From the NCBI GenBank assembly GCA_014382705.1, contig JACNJE010000047.1:1-32558 (forward strand): a DNA stretch of 32,558 nt. Direction: 5' to 3'. Below the pieces are notes generated by a model that saw nothing but the letters and a program-made list of their open reading frames with translations, was not told where the DNA came from and searched no databases. Positions 7,782 through 16,827 of the stretch are shown piece after piece. Numbering within the stretch: the first letter of the stretch is position 1; every line of letters begins with the position of its first letter. Origin of the DNA: Verrucomicrobiota bacterium (GTDB taxonomy: Bacteria > Verrucomicrobiota > Verrucomicrobiia > Limisphaerales > UBA1096). Both the position numbers and the translations under genes were made by a program.

Positions 7782-8687
7782 ATGAAAAAAAAATTATCGC
7801 GTCGTTCTGCTCTGAAATCAATCGCGGGTAGCACCGCAGTCGTGGGCACGGCATTGGCCACCCCGGCGCTTGGCCAAGCGGCCGAGGGCAAGGTGAAGGG
7901 CAACATCCGCCACTCGGTCTGCAAATGGTGCTACGGCAGCACCGGCCTGGAGAAGCTGGCGGCCAAGGCGGCCAGCCTCGGCATGGAGTCGGTCGAATTG
8001 CTCGACCCGCCGGATTTCCCGACCATGCGCAAGCACGGCCTTTCGTGCGCCATGGTCAGTTTCCCAACCGGCACGCTCAAGGACGGCAAAACCAAGGTGG
8101 GCGGCATCGGCCGGGCGTTCAACCGGCTGGAGCATCACGACACGCTGGTGGAGGTTTACGAGCAGCGAATCAGGGAGACCGCCAACGCCGGGCTGAAAAA
8201 CCTCATCTGTTTTTCCGGCAACCGCGCCGGCATGGACGACGAGACCGGCCTGAAGAACTGCGCCGTTGGCCTCAAGCGCATCCTGCCCATCGCCGAGAAG
8301 CACAACGTGACCCTTGTGATGGAGCTGCTCAACAGCCGGGTCAACCACAAGGATTACATGTGCGACCGGACGGAGTGGGGTGTCGCACTCTGTAAAGCGA
8401 TCGACTCGGAACGGTTCGGCCTGCTGTACGACATTTACCACATGCAAATCATGGAGGGGGACGTGATTCGCACCATTCGCAACAACCACAAATATCTTTT
8501 CCACTATCACACCGGCGGCAACCCCGGGCGCAACGAGATCGACGAGACGCAGGAGCTGTATTACCCGGCGATCATGCGCGCGATCCTCGCGACCGGCTAC
8601 AAGGGCCACGTCGGGCAGGAGTTCATCCCCAAGCGCAAGGACAAGCTCGCCTCGCTCGAGCAGGGCGTCCGCATCTGCGATGTGTAG
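7782..8687 (+). CDS. Tat-exported sugar isomerase/epimerase-like TIM-barrel protein
   Basis: This 301-residue protein begins with a Tat-type signal (LSRRSALKSIAGSTAVVGTALATPALGQA), so it should fold in the cytoplasm and be exported. The mature part resembles the xylose isomerase-like TIM barrel of hydroxypyruvate isomerase and related enzymes. Probable metal and substrate residues lie in VMELLNSRVNH, GLLYDIYHMQ, FHYHTGGNPGRNEID and GHVGQEFIP. The substrate cannot be read from sequence. ATG 7782 is preferred over GTG 7767 because it starts directly at the Tat n-region. It lies 3 bases before the UxaC-like gene and is probably cotranscribed with it. The signal peptide's last residues (ALGQA) are a copy of the dispersed palindrome. 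Confidence 0.8.
   Translation: MKKKLSRRSALKSIAGSTAVVGTALATPALGQAAEGKVKGNIRHSVCKWCYGSTGLEKLAAKAASLGMESVELLDPPDFPTMRKHGLSCAMVSFPTGTLKDGKTKVGGIGRAFNRLEHHDTLVEVYEQRIRETANAGLKNLICFSGNRAGMDDETGLKNCAVGLKRILPIAEKHNVTLVMELLNSRVNHKDYMCDRTEWGVALCKAIDSERFGLLYDIYHMQIMEGDVIRTIRNNHKYLFHYHTGGNPGRNEIDETQELYYPAIMRAILATGYKGHVGQEFIPKRKDKLASLEQGVRICDV
7867..7880. repeat. Dispersed palindrome, 14 bp copy
   Basis: CGCTTGGCCAAGCG, read as ALGQA at the cleavage region of the Tat signal peptide. Confidence 0.95.
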
Positions 8688-8690
8688 GCG

Positions 8691-9947
8691 ATGAGTTCGG
8701 TCATTTCTGAAGCCAAGCGGGAGGCGATTGCCGCTGCGGTGGGGCGTTCCGTTCGGGAGACGGGCGTCTACGACATTCACACGCACCTGTACGACCCGGC
8801 GTTCGGGGAGCTGCTGCTTTGGGGGATCGACGATCAGTTGGTGTATCATTACCTCGTCGCCGAGGCGTTCCGGCATTTTGACATCGGCTATGACGATTTT
8901 TGGCGCTTGGCCAAGGAGGAACAGGCGCAGCTGATTTGGGACGCGTTGTTTGTCGAGAACTCGCCGCTGTCGGAGGCGTGCCGCGGGGTGTTGACCGTCC
9001 TCAACCGGCTTGGCCTCGACGCCAACCAGCGCGACCTGCCAAGCATCCGCAAATGGTTCGCCGAGCAGGACCCGAACGACTACATCACGCGCTGCATGGA
9101 GTTGGCCAAGGTCAAGACGATCTGCATGACCAACTCGCCGTTCGACGATTTGGAAACGCCGCAGTGGGACGCCGGCTTTGAGCGGGACGATCGCTTCACC
9201 TCGGCGCTGCGGATTGATCCGCTGCTGCTCGAGTGGGACGCCACCGCGCCGCGCTTGGCAAACGCCGGCTACGAGGTGCAGGCAGATTTCTCCGGCAAAA
9301 CGATGGAGGAGGTGCAGCGGTTTTTGCGGGACTGGGCCAAGCGCATGGACGCGCTGTACGTGATGGTGTCGCTGCCGCCGGCGTTCGAGTACCCGGCGGA
9401 CACGCAATGCTCGCGGCTGATCGATGGTGCGGTGCTTCCGTTCTGCAAAGAGAGCGGGCTGGCGTTCGCGCTGATGATCGGCGTGAAGCGCGGCGTGAAT
9501 GCGGCGTTGCAGTTGGCCGGCGACGGCGTCGGCAAGCCGGACTTGGCCAGCCTTGAGAATCTTTGCTCGGGCCATCCCGACAACAAGTTTCTCTGCACGG
9601 TGCTGTCGCGAGAGAGCCAGCACGAGTTGTGCGTCATCGCCCGCAAGTTCCGCAACCTGCATCTGTTCGGCTGCTGGTGGTTCACCAACATTCCGAGTGT
9701 GATCGAGGAGATGACCCGGATACGCCTCGATCTCGTCGGGATGAGTTTCACCGCGCAGCATTCCGACGCCCGCGTGCTCGACCAGATTATTTACAAGTGG
9801 GATCACTCGCGGGAGATCCTCGCCAAGGTGCTGACAGAGAAATACCTGAACTTGTCCGCGACCGGATGGGAGCCAAGCGGGGCGGAAATCCAGCGCGATG
9901 TCGAGGGATTGTTCGGGGGATCGTTCCAGCGCTTTTTGGGCCGATAA
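8691..9947 (+). CDS. Glucuronate isomerase-like protein (UxaC family)
   Basis: This 418-residue cytoplasmic protein looks like a member of the UxaC branch of the amidohydrolase superfamily, which isomerises D-glucuronate to D-fructuronate or galacturonate to tagaturonate. Visible marks are YDIHTHLYDP near the N-terminus (metal-binding H-x-H), the middle region around FALMIGVKRGVN, and GCWWFTNIPS near residue 325, like the WWF signature of UxaC. It is about 50 residues shorter than the classical enzyme, so it may belong to a divergent subgroup with another substrate. It follows the isomerase-like gene by 3 bases. No other uronate gene lies next to it; a beta-helix protein of possible polysaccharide lyase type begins 22 kb away. 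Confidence 0.7.
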   Translation: MSSVISEAKREAIAAAVGRSVRETGVYDIHTHLYDPAFGELLLWGIDDQLVYHYLVAEAFRHFDIGYDDFWRLAKEEQAQLIWDALFVENSPLSEACRGVLTVLNRLGLDANQRDLPSIRKWFAEQDPNDYITRCMELAKVKTICMTNSPFDDLETPQWDAGFERDDRFTSALRIDPLLLEWDATAPRLANAGYEVQADFSGKTMEEVQRFLRDWAKRMDALYVMVSLPPAFEYPADTQCSRLIDGAVLPFCKESGLAFALMIGVKRGVNAALQLAGDGVGKPDLASLENLCSGHPDNKFLCTVLSRESQHELCVIARKFRNLHLFGCWWFTNIPSVIEEMTRIRLDLVGMSFTAQHSDARVLDQIIYKWDHSREILAKVLTEKYLNLSATGWEPSGAEIQRDVEGLFGGSFQRFLGR

Positions 9948-9955
9948 ATCGTACA

Positions 9956-9969
9956 CGCTTGGCCAAGCG
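9956..9969. repeat. Dispersed palindrome, 14 bp intergenic copy
   Basis: CGCTTGGCCAAGCG lies 9 bases after the UxaC-like gene and 4 bases before the next promoter. It could serve as the end signal of the first unit or as an operator of the second. Confidence 0.95.
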
Positions 9970-9973
9970 CAAC

Positions 9974-10002
9974 TTGACGGATTGGTTGACGCTGAATACT
10001 TT
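9974..10002 (+). promoter_or_regulatory. Sigma-70-type promoter for the gene at 10042
   Basis: TTGACG 9974-9979, a 17-bp spacer and TACTTT 9997-10002: the same boxes and spacing as the two prepilin promoters, in otherwise unrelated sequence. A second TTGACG lies inside the spacer. Confidence 0.75.
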
Positions 10003-10041
10003 CACCGAGCGGCCAAGTTCCGGTTCGCCTGATATTTTTTG

Positions 10042-11349
10042 ATGAAATTAAAACAGCTATGTTGGGTTGCTGCCGGGTTGTTCGCCGGGGCGATGACGCT
10101 TTTGGCCAAGCCCGTTGTTGTGAACGACGGTAAAAAACTCACCAATCTGGCCAGTATCGAGAACACGCTCAATGAGGGCGGTGCCGAGATTGACCTGACG
10201 GTGGTGATGCGCCAGGGCCGTTGGCCGGCCGGCCATCTCGAGATGTCTCAGGCCGGCAAGTACACGAACCCGGCGTTGTGCGCTGCTTGGCACTCGGAGC
10301 GTCATCTGCCGGCATCGGGGGAGTACACGGTCAGTGCGGAGATTCAGCCGGTGGGAGCGGAGGAGGTGTACGACGGTGTCCCCGGCGTGATCGGCTGGCT
10401 CAACACCGAGACCGGCGTCGGCATTTCGTTCGCGCTGAATTACTACGACGGCTTCCAGGTGGGCACGGTCTCCTTTCAGGCCGATGACGCGGATGCCAAC
10501 CGGACAGTCGATGGGCTGTTCAACTTGGACGGCACCTCGGCGCGGGCGAACGCCGGTTCCGCCTGGTCCGAATTGGGCGCATACGATGTCTCCAAGTTCG
10601 TCAGGATGCAGTTGGCGTTTTCCGAGCCGACCGAGGAGGACAAGGCGGCCCTGGAGGGTGTCACGGCGCGGGTGACCGCCAGCGTGTTTATGAGCAGCAC
10701 AAAGATCGTCGAGGGAACCCGTGAGATCGTTCTGCTCACGAACCTGCCCCGCCCGGAGGGCAGTCAGCATCGGTTTGGCTACTTCGGCTATTGGGACAGC
10801 ATCTGGGATGAGGGCAGCAACATTGGGTATTTTAAGAATCTCAAGATTGAGGGGGATCTGTACAACCATCCGCCGACCATCGAGCCACTCGAGAACCTGA
10901 CCATCAATGAAAACGGTACTGGGGAGGTGGTCATTCATATCGATGACGTCGAGTTGGTTTCTTCCAAGCTCGAGGTGGTGGTGTTTACATCAAACTGGGG
11001 ATTGACGCCCACCGAGAACTTCGTCGTCAGTCCATCTGGTTCCAAGCGAACCGTGACCATCACGCCCAACGCAAACACCTTCGGCGTGGCAGATATTCTC
11101 ATCACCGTCAGCGATGGAGACGCATCGGCATTCGCCGCATTCACGTTGACCGTCAATGAGGTGAACGATCCACCGACCCTTTCTGTCGCCCGTGGAGAGG
11201 ATGGGAAACTTTCCGTCGCTTGGGTCGGCGGGGGCACGCTGCACTCCAGCGACAATTTGAAAAGCTGGCAACCCGTCGAGAACGCTGCCAGCCCGTTTAC
11301 GGTCGATCCCACCGAGGCCCGGAAATATTACCGGGTGATTCTGGAATAA
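10042..11349 (+). CDS. Secreted multi-domain adhesin-like protein with cadherin-like domain
   Basis: This 435-residue protein has a signal peptide (MKLKQLCWVAAGLFAGAMTLLAKP). Residues 40-270 form a beta-rich domain with LamG/concanavalin-like spacing. Residues 280-385 contain an Ig/cadherin-like unit (NHPPTIEPLENLTINENG... to ...LTVNEVNDPPT), a pattern known from secreted adhesins. The last 50 residues (TLHSSDNLKSWQPV... KYYRVILE) are a small module common at the ends of Verrucomicrobiota exported proteins; a similar one lies inside the protein at 23339. ATG 10042 follows a clear promoter by 40 bases with no Shine-Dalgarno sequence. It converges on gcvP with 7 bases between stops and no terminator. 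A role in surface binding is inferred. Confidence 0.7.
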   Translation: MKLKQLCWVAAGLFAGAMTLLAKPVVVNDGKKLTNLASIENTLNEGGAEIDLTVVMRQGRWPAGHLEMSQAGKYTNPALCAAWHSERHLPASGEYTVSAEIQPVGAEEVYDGVPGVIGWLNTETGVGISFALNYYDGFQVGTVSFQADDADANRTVDGLFNLDGTSARANAGSAWSELGAYDVSKFVRMQLAFSEPTEEDKAALEGVTARVTASVFMSSTKIVEGTREIVLLTNLPRPEGSQHRFGYFGYWDSIWDEGSNIGYFKNLKIEGDLYNHPPTIEPLENLTINENGTGEVVIHIDDVELVSSKLEVVVFTSNWGLTPTENFVVSPSGSKRTVTITPNANTFGVADILITVSDGDASAFAAFTLTVNEVNDPPTLSVARGEDGKLSVAWVGGGTLHSSDNLKSWQPVENAASPFTVDPTEARKYYRVILE

Positions 11350-11356
11350 CGCCCGG

Positions 11357-14218
11357 CTATTCCGCCACCGCGTAGGCGTCCATTCCCTCGCAGGTGCAGA
11401 CCGGGTTGCGGTCGCCGTGGACGTTGTCGATGCGGTTGACCGGCGGCCAATACTTCTGCTCGCGCAACCCCGCCACCGGGAACACCGCCTGCTCGCGGCT
11501 GTATGGCCGGTTCCATTCACCGGCCAAGTCATCGGCCGTGTGCGGCGCGTTCTTGAGCAGATTATTTTCCGCGTCCGCCTCGCCGCTCTCGATTGCCGCG
11601 ATCTCGGCGTGGATGGAAATCATCGCGTCGCAGAAACGATCCAGCTCCGCCTTGGGCTCGCTCTCGGTCGGCTCGACCATCATCGTCCCGGCCACCGGCC
11701 ACGAGATCGTCGGCGCGTGAAAGCCGTAATCCATCAGCCGCTTGGCCACGTCCTCGACGGTGACCTTTTCGAACTGCCGCAGATCGACGATGCACTCGTG
11801 GGCTACCAAGCCGTTCTTGCCGCGATACAAAATGGGGAACGTCCCGGCAAGCCGCTGGGCGATGTAGTTGGCGTTGAGGATCGCGACGCGCGTGGCCTCG
11901 GCCAGCCCGTCGGCACCCATCATCGCAATGTACATCCACGAGATCGGCAGGATGCCCGCGCTGCCCCAGGTTGCCGCCGCGACTGCGCCGCCGCTGTTCG
12001 CCTCCAGCGGATCGCCCGGCAGAAACGGCTCGAGATGCGCCGCCACGCCGATCGGCCCGACGCCCGGGCCGCCGCCGCCGTGTGGGATGCAAAACGTCTT
12101 GTGCAGGTTCAGGTGGCAGACGTCCGCGCCAATGTGGCCGGGGCTGGTGAGGCCGATCTGCGCGTTCAGGTTGGCGCCGTCCATGTAAACCTGCCCGCCG
12201 TGTTCGTGGACGATCGCGCAAACCTCCCGGATGCCCCGCTCGAAGATGCCGTTGGTGGAGGGGTAGGTCACCATGATCGCCGCCAGGTTTTCGCGGTGCT
12301 CCTCGGCTCGGGCGCGGAGGTCGTCGAGGTCGATGTCGCCGTTGTCGGCCGATTGGCCGCACGTCACCGGCACCACTTTCATCCCCGCCATCACGGCGCT
12401 CGCCGGGTTGGTGCCGTGCGCCGACATCGGGATCAGGCAGACGTTGCGTTGCGTGTCGCCGCGACTTTCGTGGTAGCGGCGGATCGCGAGCAACCCGGCC
12501 AATTCGCCCTGCGAACCGGCGTTGGGCTGGAGCGACACGGCGGCAAAGCCGGTGATCTCCGCCAGCCAGCTTTCGAGTTGCCCAAAAAGTTTGTGGTAAC
12601 CCCGCGCTTGGCCATGCGGCGCAAACGGGTGAAGCGCGGCGAAGCCGGGCCAACTGACCGGGAACATCTCGGCGGCGGCGTTGAGCTTCATCGTGCAGGA
12701 GCCGAGCGGGATCATCGACGTCGTGAGCGACAAGTCGCGCGCCTCCAGTTTCTTGAGATAGCGCAGCATCTCCGTCTCCGAGTGGTGCCGGTTGAAAATC
12801 GGGTGTGTGAGAAAACCGGACGTGCGGCGCAGCGACTCGGGAATGGCAACGCTCTCTCCGCCGGCCAAGTCGAACTCCACCGCTTGGCCGCCGTTGAATA
12901 TCGCCAGCAAGTCGGCCAAGTCGGCCGGTGTCACCGTTTCGTCGAGCGCGATGCCGACGCGCCCGCCGCCGAGCTGCCGCAGATTGATCCGCCGCTTGGC
13001 CGCCTCGGCGATCACGCCGTCCGCCGTTTGGCCAAGCGCGACGGTGATCGTGTCAAAAAAATGCTCCGACTCCACCGCTTGGCCAAGCTGCTGCAAGCCG
13101 TTGGCCAACGCCTTGGCTTGGGCGTGGACGCACCCGCCGATCTGCCGCAGCCCGTCCGGCCCGTGGTAGACGGCGTACATCGAGGCGATGTTGGCGAGCA
13201 ACGCCTGTGCGGTGCAAATGTTGCTCGTCGCCTTGTCACGGCGGATGTGCTGCTCGCGCGTCTGCAATGCCAGCCGCAGGGCGGGGCGGCCGTTGGCGTC
13301 CTTGGACACGCCGACGATGCGGCCCGGCAGCCGCCGCTTATGCTTGTCCCGCGTGGCGATGAACGCCGCGTGCGGGCCGCCGTAGCCCATCGGCACGCCG
13401 AAGCGTTGTGCGCTGCCGATGGCGACGTCCGCGCCAAGCTCGCCTGGCGGCTTGATCTGCGTGAGCGCCAGCAGGTCGGTCGCCACGATGGCGAGTGCGT
13501 CGTGGTCGTGCGCTTGGCTGATGAACGCGCTCGGGTCGGTCAACGTGCCGTCGGTGGCCGGGTACTGCAGCACCACGGCGAACACCGGCATGCTGAAATC
13601 AAACTCGGCCGGATCGCCGGTGACAATCTCGATGCCGATCGCCCCGGCGCGCGTGCGGAGGACGGCGAGCGTTGACGGATGGCAGTCGTCCGAGACGAAT
13701 ACGGCGTTGGCCTTGTTTCGCGACTGTATGTTGCGGCACATCGTGACCGCCTCGGCGGCGGCGGTGGCCTCGTCAAGCAGCGACGCGTTGGCGATCTCCA
13801 TGCCGGCGAGGTCGCAAACCATCGTCTGGAAATTGAGCAGCGCCTCGAGGCGGCCCTGCGAAATCTCGGCCTGATACGGCGTGTACTGCGTGTACCAGCC
13901 GGGATTCTCGAGCAGGTTGCGCTGGATGACCGGCGGGGTGATGCAGCCGTGGTAGCCCATGCCGATGTACGAGCGCCAAACCTGGTTTTCACTGGCCAAG
14001 CGGCGGAGCGACTGGAGTGCCCCGGTTTCGCCTTGGGCGGCGGGCAGTTCGGGCGGCTCAGCGAGGCGGATGCTGCTCGGCGTGCCGGCGTCGATCATCG
14101 CGTCGAGCGACTCGTGGCCAAGCACCGCGAGCATCGTGGCAATGTCGTCCGGCTTTGGGCCAATGTGCCGATCCACGAATCGGTCCGGATGGGGTGTCAA
14201 TGCGTCGTCGGGTTTCAA
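11357..14218 (-). CDS. gcvP: Glycine dehydrogenase (decarboxylating), P-protein
   Basis: This is the P-protein of the glycine cleavage system. It uses pyridoxal phosphate to decarboxylate glycine and passes the aminomethyl group to the lipoyl H-protein. The single-chain form (about 953 residues) matches the usual length, with both halves present. The PLP lysine lies in [18 protein letters not shown], and the start RHIGP...MLAVLG is typical. No ATG fits: TTG 14218 ([14 protein letters not shown]) is the best guess, with TTG 14200 as the alternative. The reading frame stays open upstream but is not part of the gene. gcvT and gcvH are not in the window. Palindrome copies encode LGQ at 13027 and 13077. 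Confidence 0.95.
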   Translation of the reverse strand: MKPDDALTPHPDRFVDRHIGPKPDDIATMLAVLGHESLDAMIDAGTPSSIRLAEPPELPAAQGETGALQSLRRLASENQVWRSYIGMGYHGCITPPVIQRNLLENPGWYTQYTPYQAEISQGRLEALLNFQTMVCDLAGMEIANASLLDEATAAAEAVTMCRNIQSRNKANAVFVSDDCHPSTLAVLRTRAGAIGIEIVTGDPAEFDFSMPVFAVVLQYPATDGTLTDPSAFISQAHDHDALAIVATDLLALTQIKPPGELGADVAIGSAQRFGVPMGYGGPHAAFIATRDKHKRRLPGRIVGVSKDANGRPALRLALQTREQHIRRDKATSNICTAQALLANIASMYAVYHGPDGLRQIGGCVHAQAKALANGLQQLGQAVESEHFFDTITVALGQTADGVIAEAAKRRINLRQLGGGRVGIALDETVTPADLADLLAIFNGGQAVEFDLAGGESVAIPESLRRTSGFLTHPIFNRHHSETEMLRYLKKLEARDLSLTTSMIPLGSCTMKLNAAAEMFPVSWPGFAALHPFAPHGQARGYHKLFGQLESWLAEITGFAAVSLQPNAGSQGELAGLLAIRRYHESRGDTQRNVCLIPMSAHGTNPASAVMAGMKVVPVTCGQSADNGDIDLDDLRARAEEHRENLAAIMVTYPSTNGIFERGIREVCAIVHEHGGQVYMDGANLNAQIGLTSPGHIGADVCHLNLHKTFCIPHGGGGPGVGPIGVAAHLEPFLPGDPLEANSGGAVAAATWGSAGILPISWMYIAMMGADGLAEATRVAILNANYIAQRLAGTFPILYRGKNGLVAHECIVDLRQFEKVTVEDVAKRLMDYGFHAPTISWPVAGTMMVEPTESEPKAELDRFCDAMISIHAEIAAIESGEADAENNLLKNAPHTADDLAGEWNRPYSREQAVFPVAGLREQKYWPPVNRIDNVHGDRNPVCTCEGMDAYAVAE
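13077..13088. repeat. Dispersed palindrome, 12 bp core
   Basis: GCTTGGCCAAGC in gcvP, read on the minus strand as LGQAV. A one-mismatch copy (TTTGGCCAAGCGC) lies about 50 bp to the left. Confidence 0.9.
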
Positions 14219-14316
14219 AATGATTATCGGAGAGAGCGCCGCAGCCCTGCGGCCAATGTACGGGACAACGCAAACCGTCCCAAGCGAGATTCCCGAATTG
14301 TGAATAATTTGTCGCC

Positions 14317-15063
14317 TTACGGCTGGGCGGGAGGCTTGAGGACGACGACGCAGCGGAAGCCGTAATCCTCGGTGGCGGTCTTGGGGGTGACGAGGAGTTC
14401 GCGGGCGGGGTTGAGCAGGTCGAGGGAGTCGTCGCGCCAGCCGCCGCCGCGCAGGATGCGGCCGACGCCCTCCGCGCTTGGCCAAGCGGTGCACCACTCC
14501 CAGACGTTGCCGCGCAGATCGTGCAGTCCAAGTGCGTTGCCGGGGAACGAGCCGACCGGGCTGGTGCGGGCGAAGCTGTCGGTGCCGAACTGCGGGCCAA
14601 CGTTGCCACTGTTTTTTTTGGGGCGAGGTGGAACTCGCCCCTCCCCGTTGTGGCCAAGTGCGAGCGTCCATTCGCTCGTGGTCGGCAGGCGGTAGCCTTC
14701 GTCGTTGGCGAGCAGGCCGCTCGCACGTTCGCGGCGGCTGAGCCAGGCGCAGAAGGCTTGGGCGTCGTCCCACGAGACATTGACGGCGGGATGGCGGTCG
14801 GTGTCCTGAAACCAAGCGGCCTGCCAGCCGTTGGTGGTGGCGTTGGCAAAGGCGGCGTAGTCGGCAACGCGCGTTTCCCAGACACTGACCCAGGCGTTGC
14901 CGCCGGACAATGGCACGAACTGCATGCCAAGGCTGTTGACGAAAAACCGGTGCTCATTGACTTCGTGAAAACCGGGCTTGGCCGCCGGGTCGCCGCCGCA
15001 ACCGGCGAGCAGGCAAACGACCGCCAGCAGCAGCATCGCTTGGCGTGGTGTTTCGTCAGGCAT
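14317..15063 (-). CDS. SUMF1/FGE-like domain lipoprotein
   Basis: This 248-residue protein has a signal peptide with a good lipobox (LLAGC, Cys about residue 22). The rest is a formylglycine-generating-enzyme (SUMF1) fold: [56 protein letters not shown] and [10 protein letters not shown]...YGFRCV. The Cys pair that true aerobic FGE enzymes use for copper is not in its usual place, so it is probably a non-sulfatase-activating member, perhaps binding or structural. ATG 15063 overlaps the end of the synthase gene by 8 bases, so the two are coupled. Two inserts stand out: TAWPSAE, encoded by the dispersed palindrome, and PPRPKKN, encoded by a hairpin beside a T8 run. Confidence 0.78.
   Translation of the reverse strand: MPDETPRQAMLLLAVVCLLAGCGGDPAAKPGFHEVNEHRFFVNSLGMQFVPLSGGNAWVSVWETRVADYAAFANATTNGWQAAWFQDTDRHPAVNVSWDDAQAFCAWLSRRERASGLLANDEGYRLPTTSEWTLALGHNGEGRVPPRPKKNSGNVGPQFGTDSFARTSPVGSFPGNALGLHDLRGNVWEWCTAWPSAEGVGRILRGGGWRDDSLDLLNPARELLVTPKTATEDYGFRCVVVLKPPAQP
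14475..14488. repeat. Dispersed palindrome, 14 bp copy
   Basis: CGCTTGGCCAAGCG in the SUMF1-like gene, read on the minus strand as AWPSA just after the conserved GNVWEWC. Confidence 0.95.
14620..14641. repeat. GC-rich inverted repeat inside the SUMF1-like gene
   Basis: GGGGCGAG 14620-14627 pairs with CTCGCCCC 14634-14641 around a 6-base loop and stands beside eight T (14612-14619). It encodes part of an extra loop (VPPRPKKN). The T run is on the wrong side for a terminator on either strand. Confidence 0.7.
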
Positions 15064-16069
15064 GGCATTGGGCGTCGAGCAGTTTTTGGCTGCGCCGCCG
15101 CGATGGCACGGCAAGGGCGGTCTGCCGGGTCAACTGCTTGATCTCGGGTCGGCTGACCTTGATGCGGTGCTCGGCGTCGAGCACGTTTTGCACGCGCAAC
15201 AACGCCAACGTCCGCTGGCCAATAAGCACCGGCAGCATGCAGGCGGCGCGCAGCCGGAACTGCCGGTACGGCAGCAGGCCGATGTACTCGACGGCGGCGT
15301 TGAGGTGCGCGGCGGCCTTGTCGAGGTAGCTGTCGTAAACGGGGCGGAAGCGGTCGATGGTCTCCGGCTTGAGCAGGTCGCGCGGCGTGAGGTCGTGTTC
15401 GGCCAGCACGGCGCTCGGCAGATAGCAACGGCCGGTGCGCAGGTCGGCCGGGAGGTCGCGCAGGATGTTGACCAGTTGCAGCCCCTTGCCAAAGCGCACG
15501 CCGGTTTCAAGCAGTCGCGCCTCGGTGGCGGCATCGGCCTCGAACAGGTGCGCCAGCGACAGGTGCGTCCAGAATTCGCCGACACAGCCGGCGACGCGGT
15601 GGGTGTAGTCGTCGAGTTCCTCCTCGCGCGCCAGCGGGATGATTGTGTCGCCGGTGGCGTAGGCGAAGCGCTGGAGGTCGAGCATTTGTCCGCCGGTGAT
15701 CGTCTCGAGGACCTGCCGGATGTGCCGCCGGTCGGCGTCGGAAAACTGCTCGAGATAGCTGACCGGCGCGGCGGCGTTCTCGAGCAGCTGCGCCTCGGCC
15801 GGCTCGCGCTGGAGCCGGGCAAGGGTTGAGAGGTTGGGCAACTCGCCGGTGCGGCCCTGGATGCGGTCGTTGAACTGCCCGAGCGCGTGCAGGCGCTGGT
15901 CGGTGGGGCCGCCTTTCGAGTCGGCGACGGTGTCGGCGATGCGGGCGAGCAGATACCCAAGGCCGATCTGCGGCCGGATGCGCGGCGGCAGCGCCTTGAG
16001 GGTCAGGTAAAAGGAGCGGGAGGTTTCCTTGAGCAGCGAGTCGATCGCCTGGTGGATCAACTTGGACAT
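15056..16069 (-). CDS. Squalene/phytoene synthase family protein
   Basis: This 337-residue enzyme should join two prenyl diphosphates head to head, giving squalene or phytoene. The family's Asp-rich motifs are present: ARIADTVADS near residue 45 and NILRDLPADLRTGRCYLP near residue 200, as well as the early RSFYLTLKALP segment. The extra 40 residues at the C-terminus are basic and unmatched. No squalene-hopene cyclase, HpnE or carotenoid gene is in the window, so squalene against phytoene cannot be settled. The start is ATG 16069, and the gap to the NicO-like gene upstream is 24 bases, so they probably share a transcript. Confidence 0.85.
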   Translation of the reverse strand: MSKLIHQAIDSLLKETSRSFYLTLKALPPRIRPQIGLGYLLARIADTVADSKGGPTDQRLHALGQFNDRIQGRTGELPNLSTLARLQREPAEAQLLENAAAPVSYLEQFSDADRRHIRQVLETITGGQMLDLQRFAYATGDTIIPLAREEELDDYTHRVAGCVGEFWTHLSLAHLFEADAATEARLLETGVRFGKGLQLVNILRDLPADLRTGRCYLPSAVLAEHDLTPRDLLKPETIDRFRPVYDSYLDKAAAHLNAAVEYIGLLPYRQFRLRAACMLPVLIGQRTLALLRVQNVLDAEHRIKVSRPEIKQLTRQTALAVPSRRRSQKLLDAQCHA

Positions 16070-16093
16070 GGCTCGCGCGCCGGTTCCACCGCA

Positions 16094-16762
16094 TTAACCG
16101 GCAAGCAGCCAGTAGCCGCCGACGAGCAGCGAGGCGGTGCAGCAGGCCAAGCCGAATCCGTGGCCCAGTCGCGGGCTGGCGCTGGCCAAGCGCTTGGCCA
16201 AGCGGCCCAGCCCGGCGGAGAACAGGGTCATCGCCGCGACGGTGGCCAGCGCGTAGGCGGCGAGGTAAAGGGCCACGCCGCCGAAACTGGCGATGGCCAA
16301 CGTTGGCAGCACCACCCAGAGATGGGTTCCCCCGGCCGCGCCGTGCAGCAGGCCGATGCCCAGCGCGGCATGCGAGTGGTGATGGCTGACGGATGCGTGC
16401 GCTTGGCCAAGGTGCGCGTGGATGTGCGAGTGCCGGATGCCGAAGTGATCGTGCTCGTGGGTGTGGACCCGGTGCCGCAGCAGGGATCGGATGCCCAGCG
16501 CGCCCACCGCCACCAGCGCCACGCCAACCAGCCATTCCGCGCCGCTGGAGAGCCATTCGGCGGCGGCGGTGCCCTTGAGGAGCCAGACGAGCAGCCCGAT
16601 CAGCGCCACCCCCCCGGCGTGGCCCAGCCCCCAGTGCAGACCCAGCCGCCACGCGGCCGGTTGTTCGCGGCGTGCGGCGAAGGGCGCCAGCGCGGCCATG
16701 TGATCCGCCCCGCTGACCACGTGGGCGAATCCCGCCGCGAACCCGATGAATAACAGCTCCAT
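16094..16762 (-). CDS. NicO/UreH-like nickel-cobalt permease
   Basis: This 222-residue membrane protein has about six hydrophobic segments and a His-rich cytoplasmic or periplasmic loop in the middle (HRVHTHEHDHFGIRHSHIHAH... HHHSH). The first segment holds FAHVVSGADHMAALAPF and the second GLHWGLGHAGGV. These H-x4-D-like and HWGLGH signatures belong to NicO-type nickel/cobalt transporters and the related UreH proteins. It probably moves Ni or Co, in either direction. Near the C-terminus RLAKRLAS is encoded by a tandem pair of the dispersed palindrome. No urease or hydrogenase gene is in view. Confidence 0.72.
   Translation of the reverse strand: MELLFIGFAAGFAHVVSGADHMAALAPFAARREQPAAWRLGLHWGLGHAGGVALIGLLVWLLKGTAAAEWLSSGAEWLVGVALVAVGALGIRSLLRHRVHTHEHDHFGIRHSHIHAHLGQAHASVSHHHSHAALGIGLLHGAAGGTHLWVVLPTLAIASFGGVALYLAAYALATVAAMTLFSAGLGRLAKRLASASPRLGHGFGLACCTASLLVGGYWLLAG
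16183..16204. repeat. Dispersed palindrome, tandem doublet
   Basis: Two cores 12 bp apart share an AAGCGCTT bridge; the second is a perfect CGCTTGGCCAAGCG (16191-16204). Read on the minus strand as RLAKRLA in the NicO-like gene. Confidence 0.95.
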
Positions 16763-16827
16763 GCCCTTGAACGGGATGACTATTTAGCAGAGACGGCCGC
16801 TGGGTGAAAGCGCAAAGGTGCGCGGAA

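Noticed and set aside
7818..9956. A 712-codon minus-strand open frame opposite the isomerase and UxaC-like genes
   Set aside because: It is antisense to two genes with recognisable domains, its product is rich in Arg/Val/His with no domain, and long shadow frames are expected at high G+C.
11417..13675. A 752-codon plus-strand open frame inside gcvP
   Set aside because: gcvP on the minus strand has full-length family motifs, so this is a shadow.
14219..14815. Upstream extension of the gcvP frame
   Set aside because: It runs through the SUMF1-like gene and is not homologous to P-protein; the family's normal start lies at about 14218.
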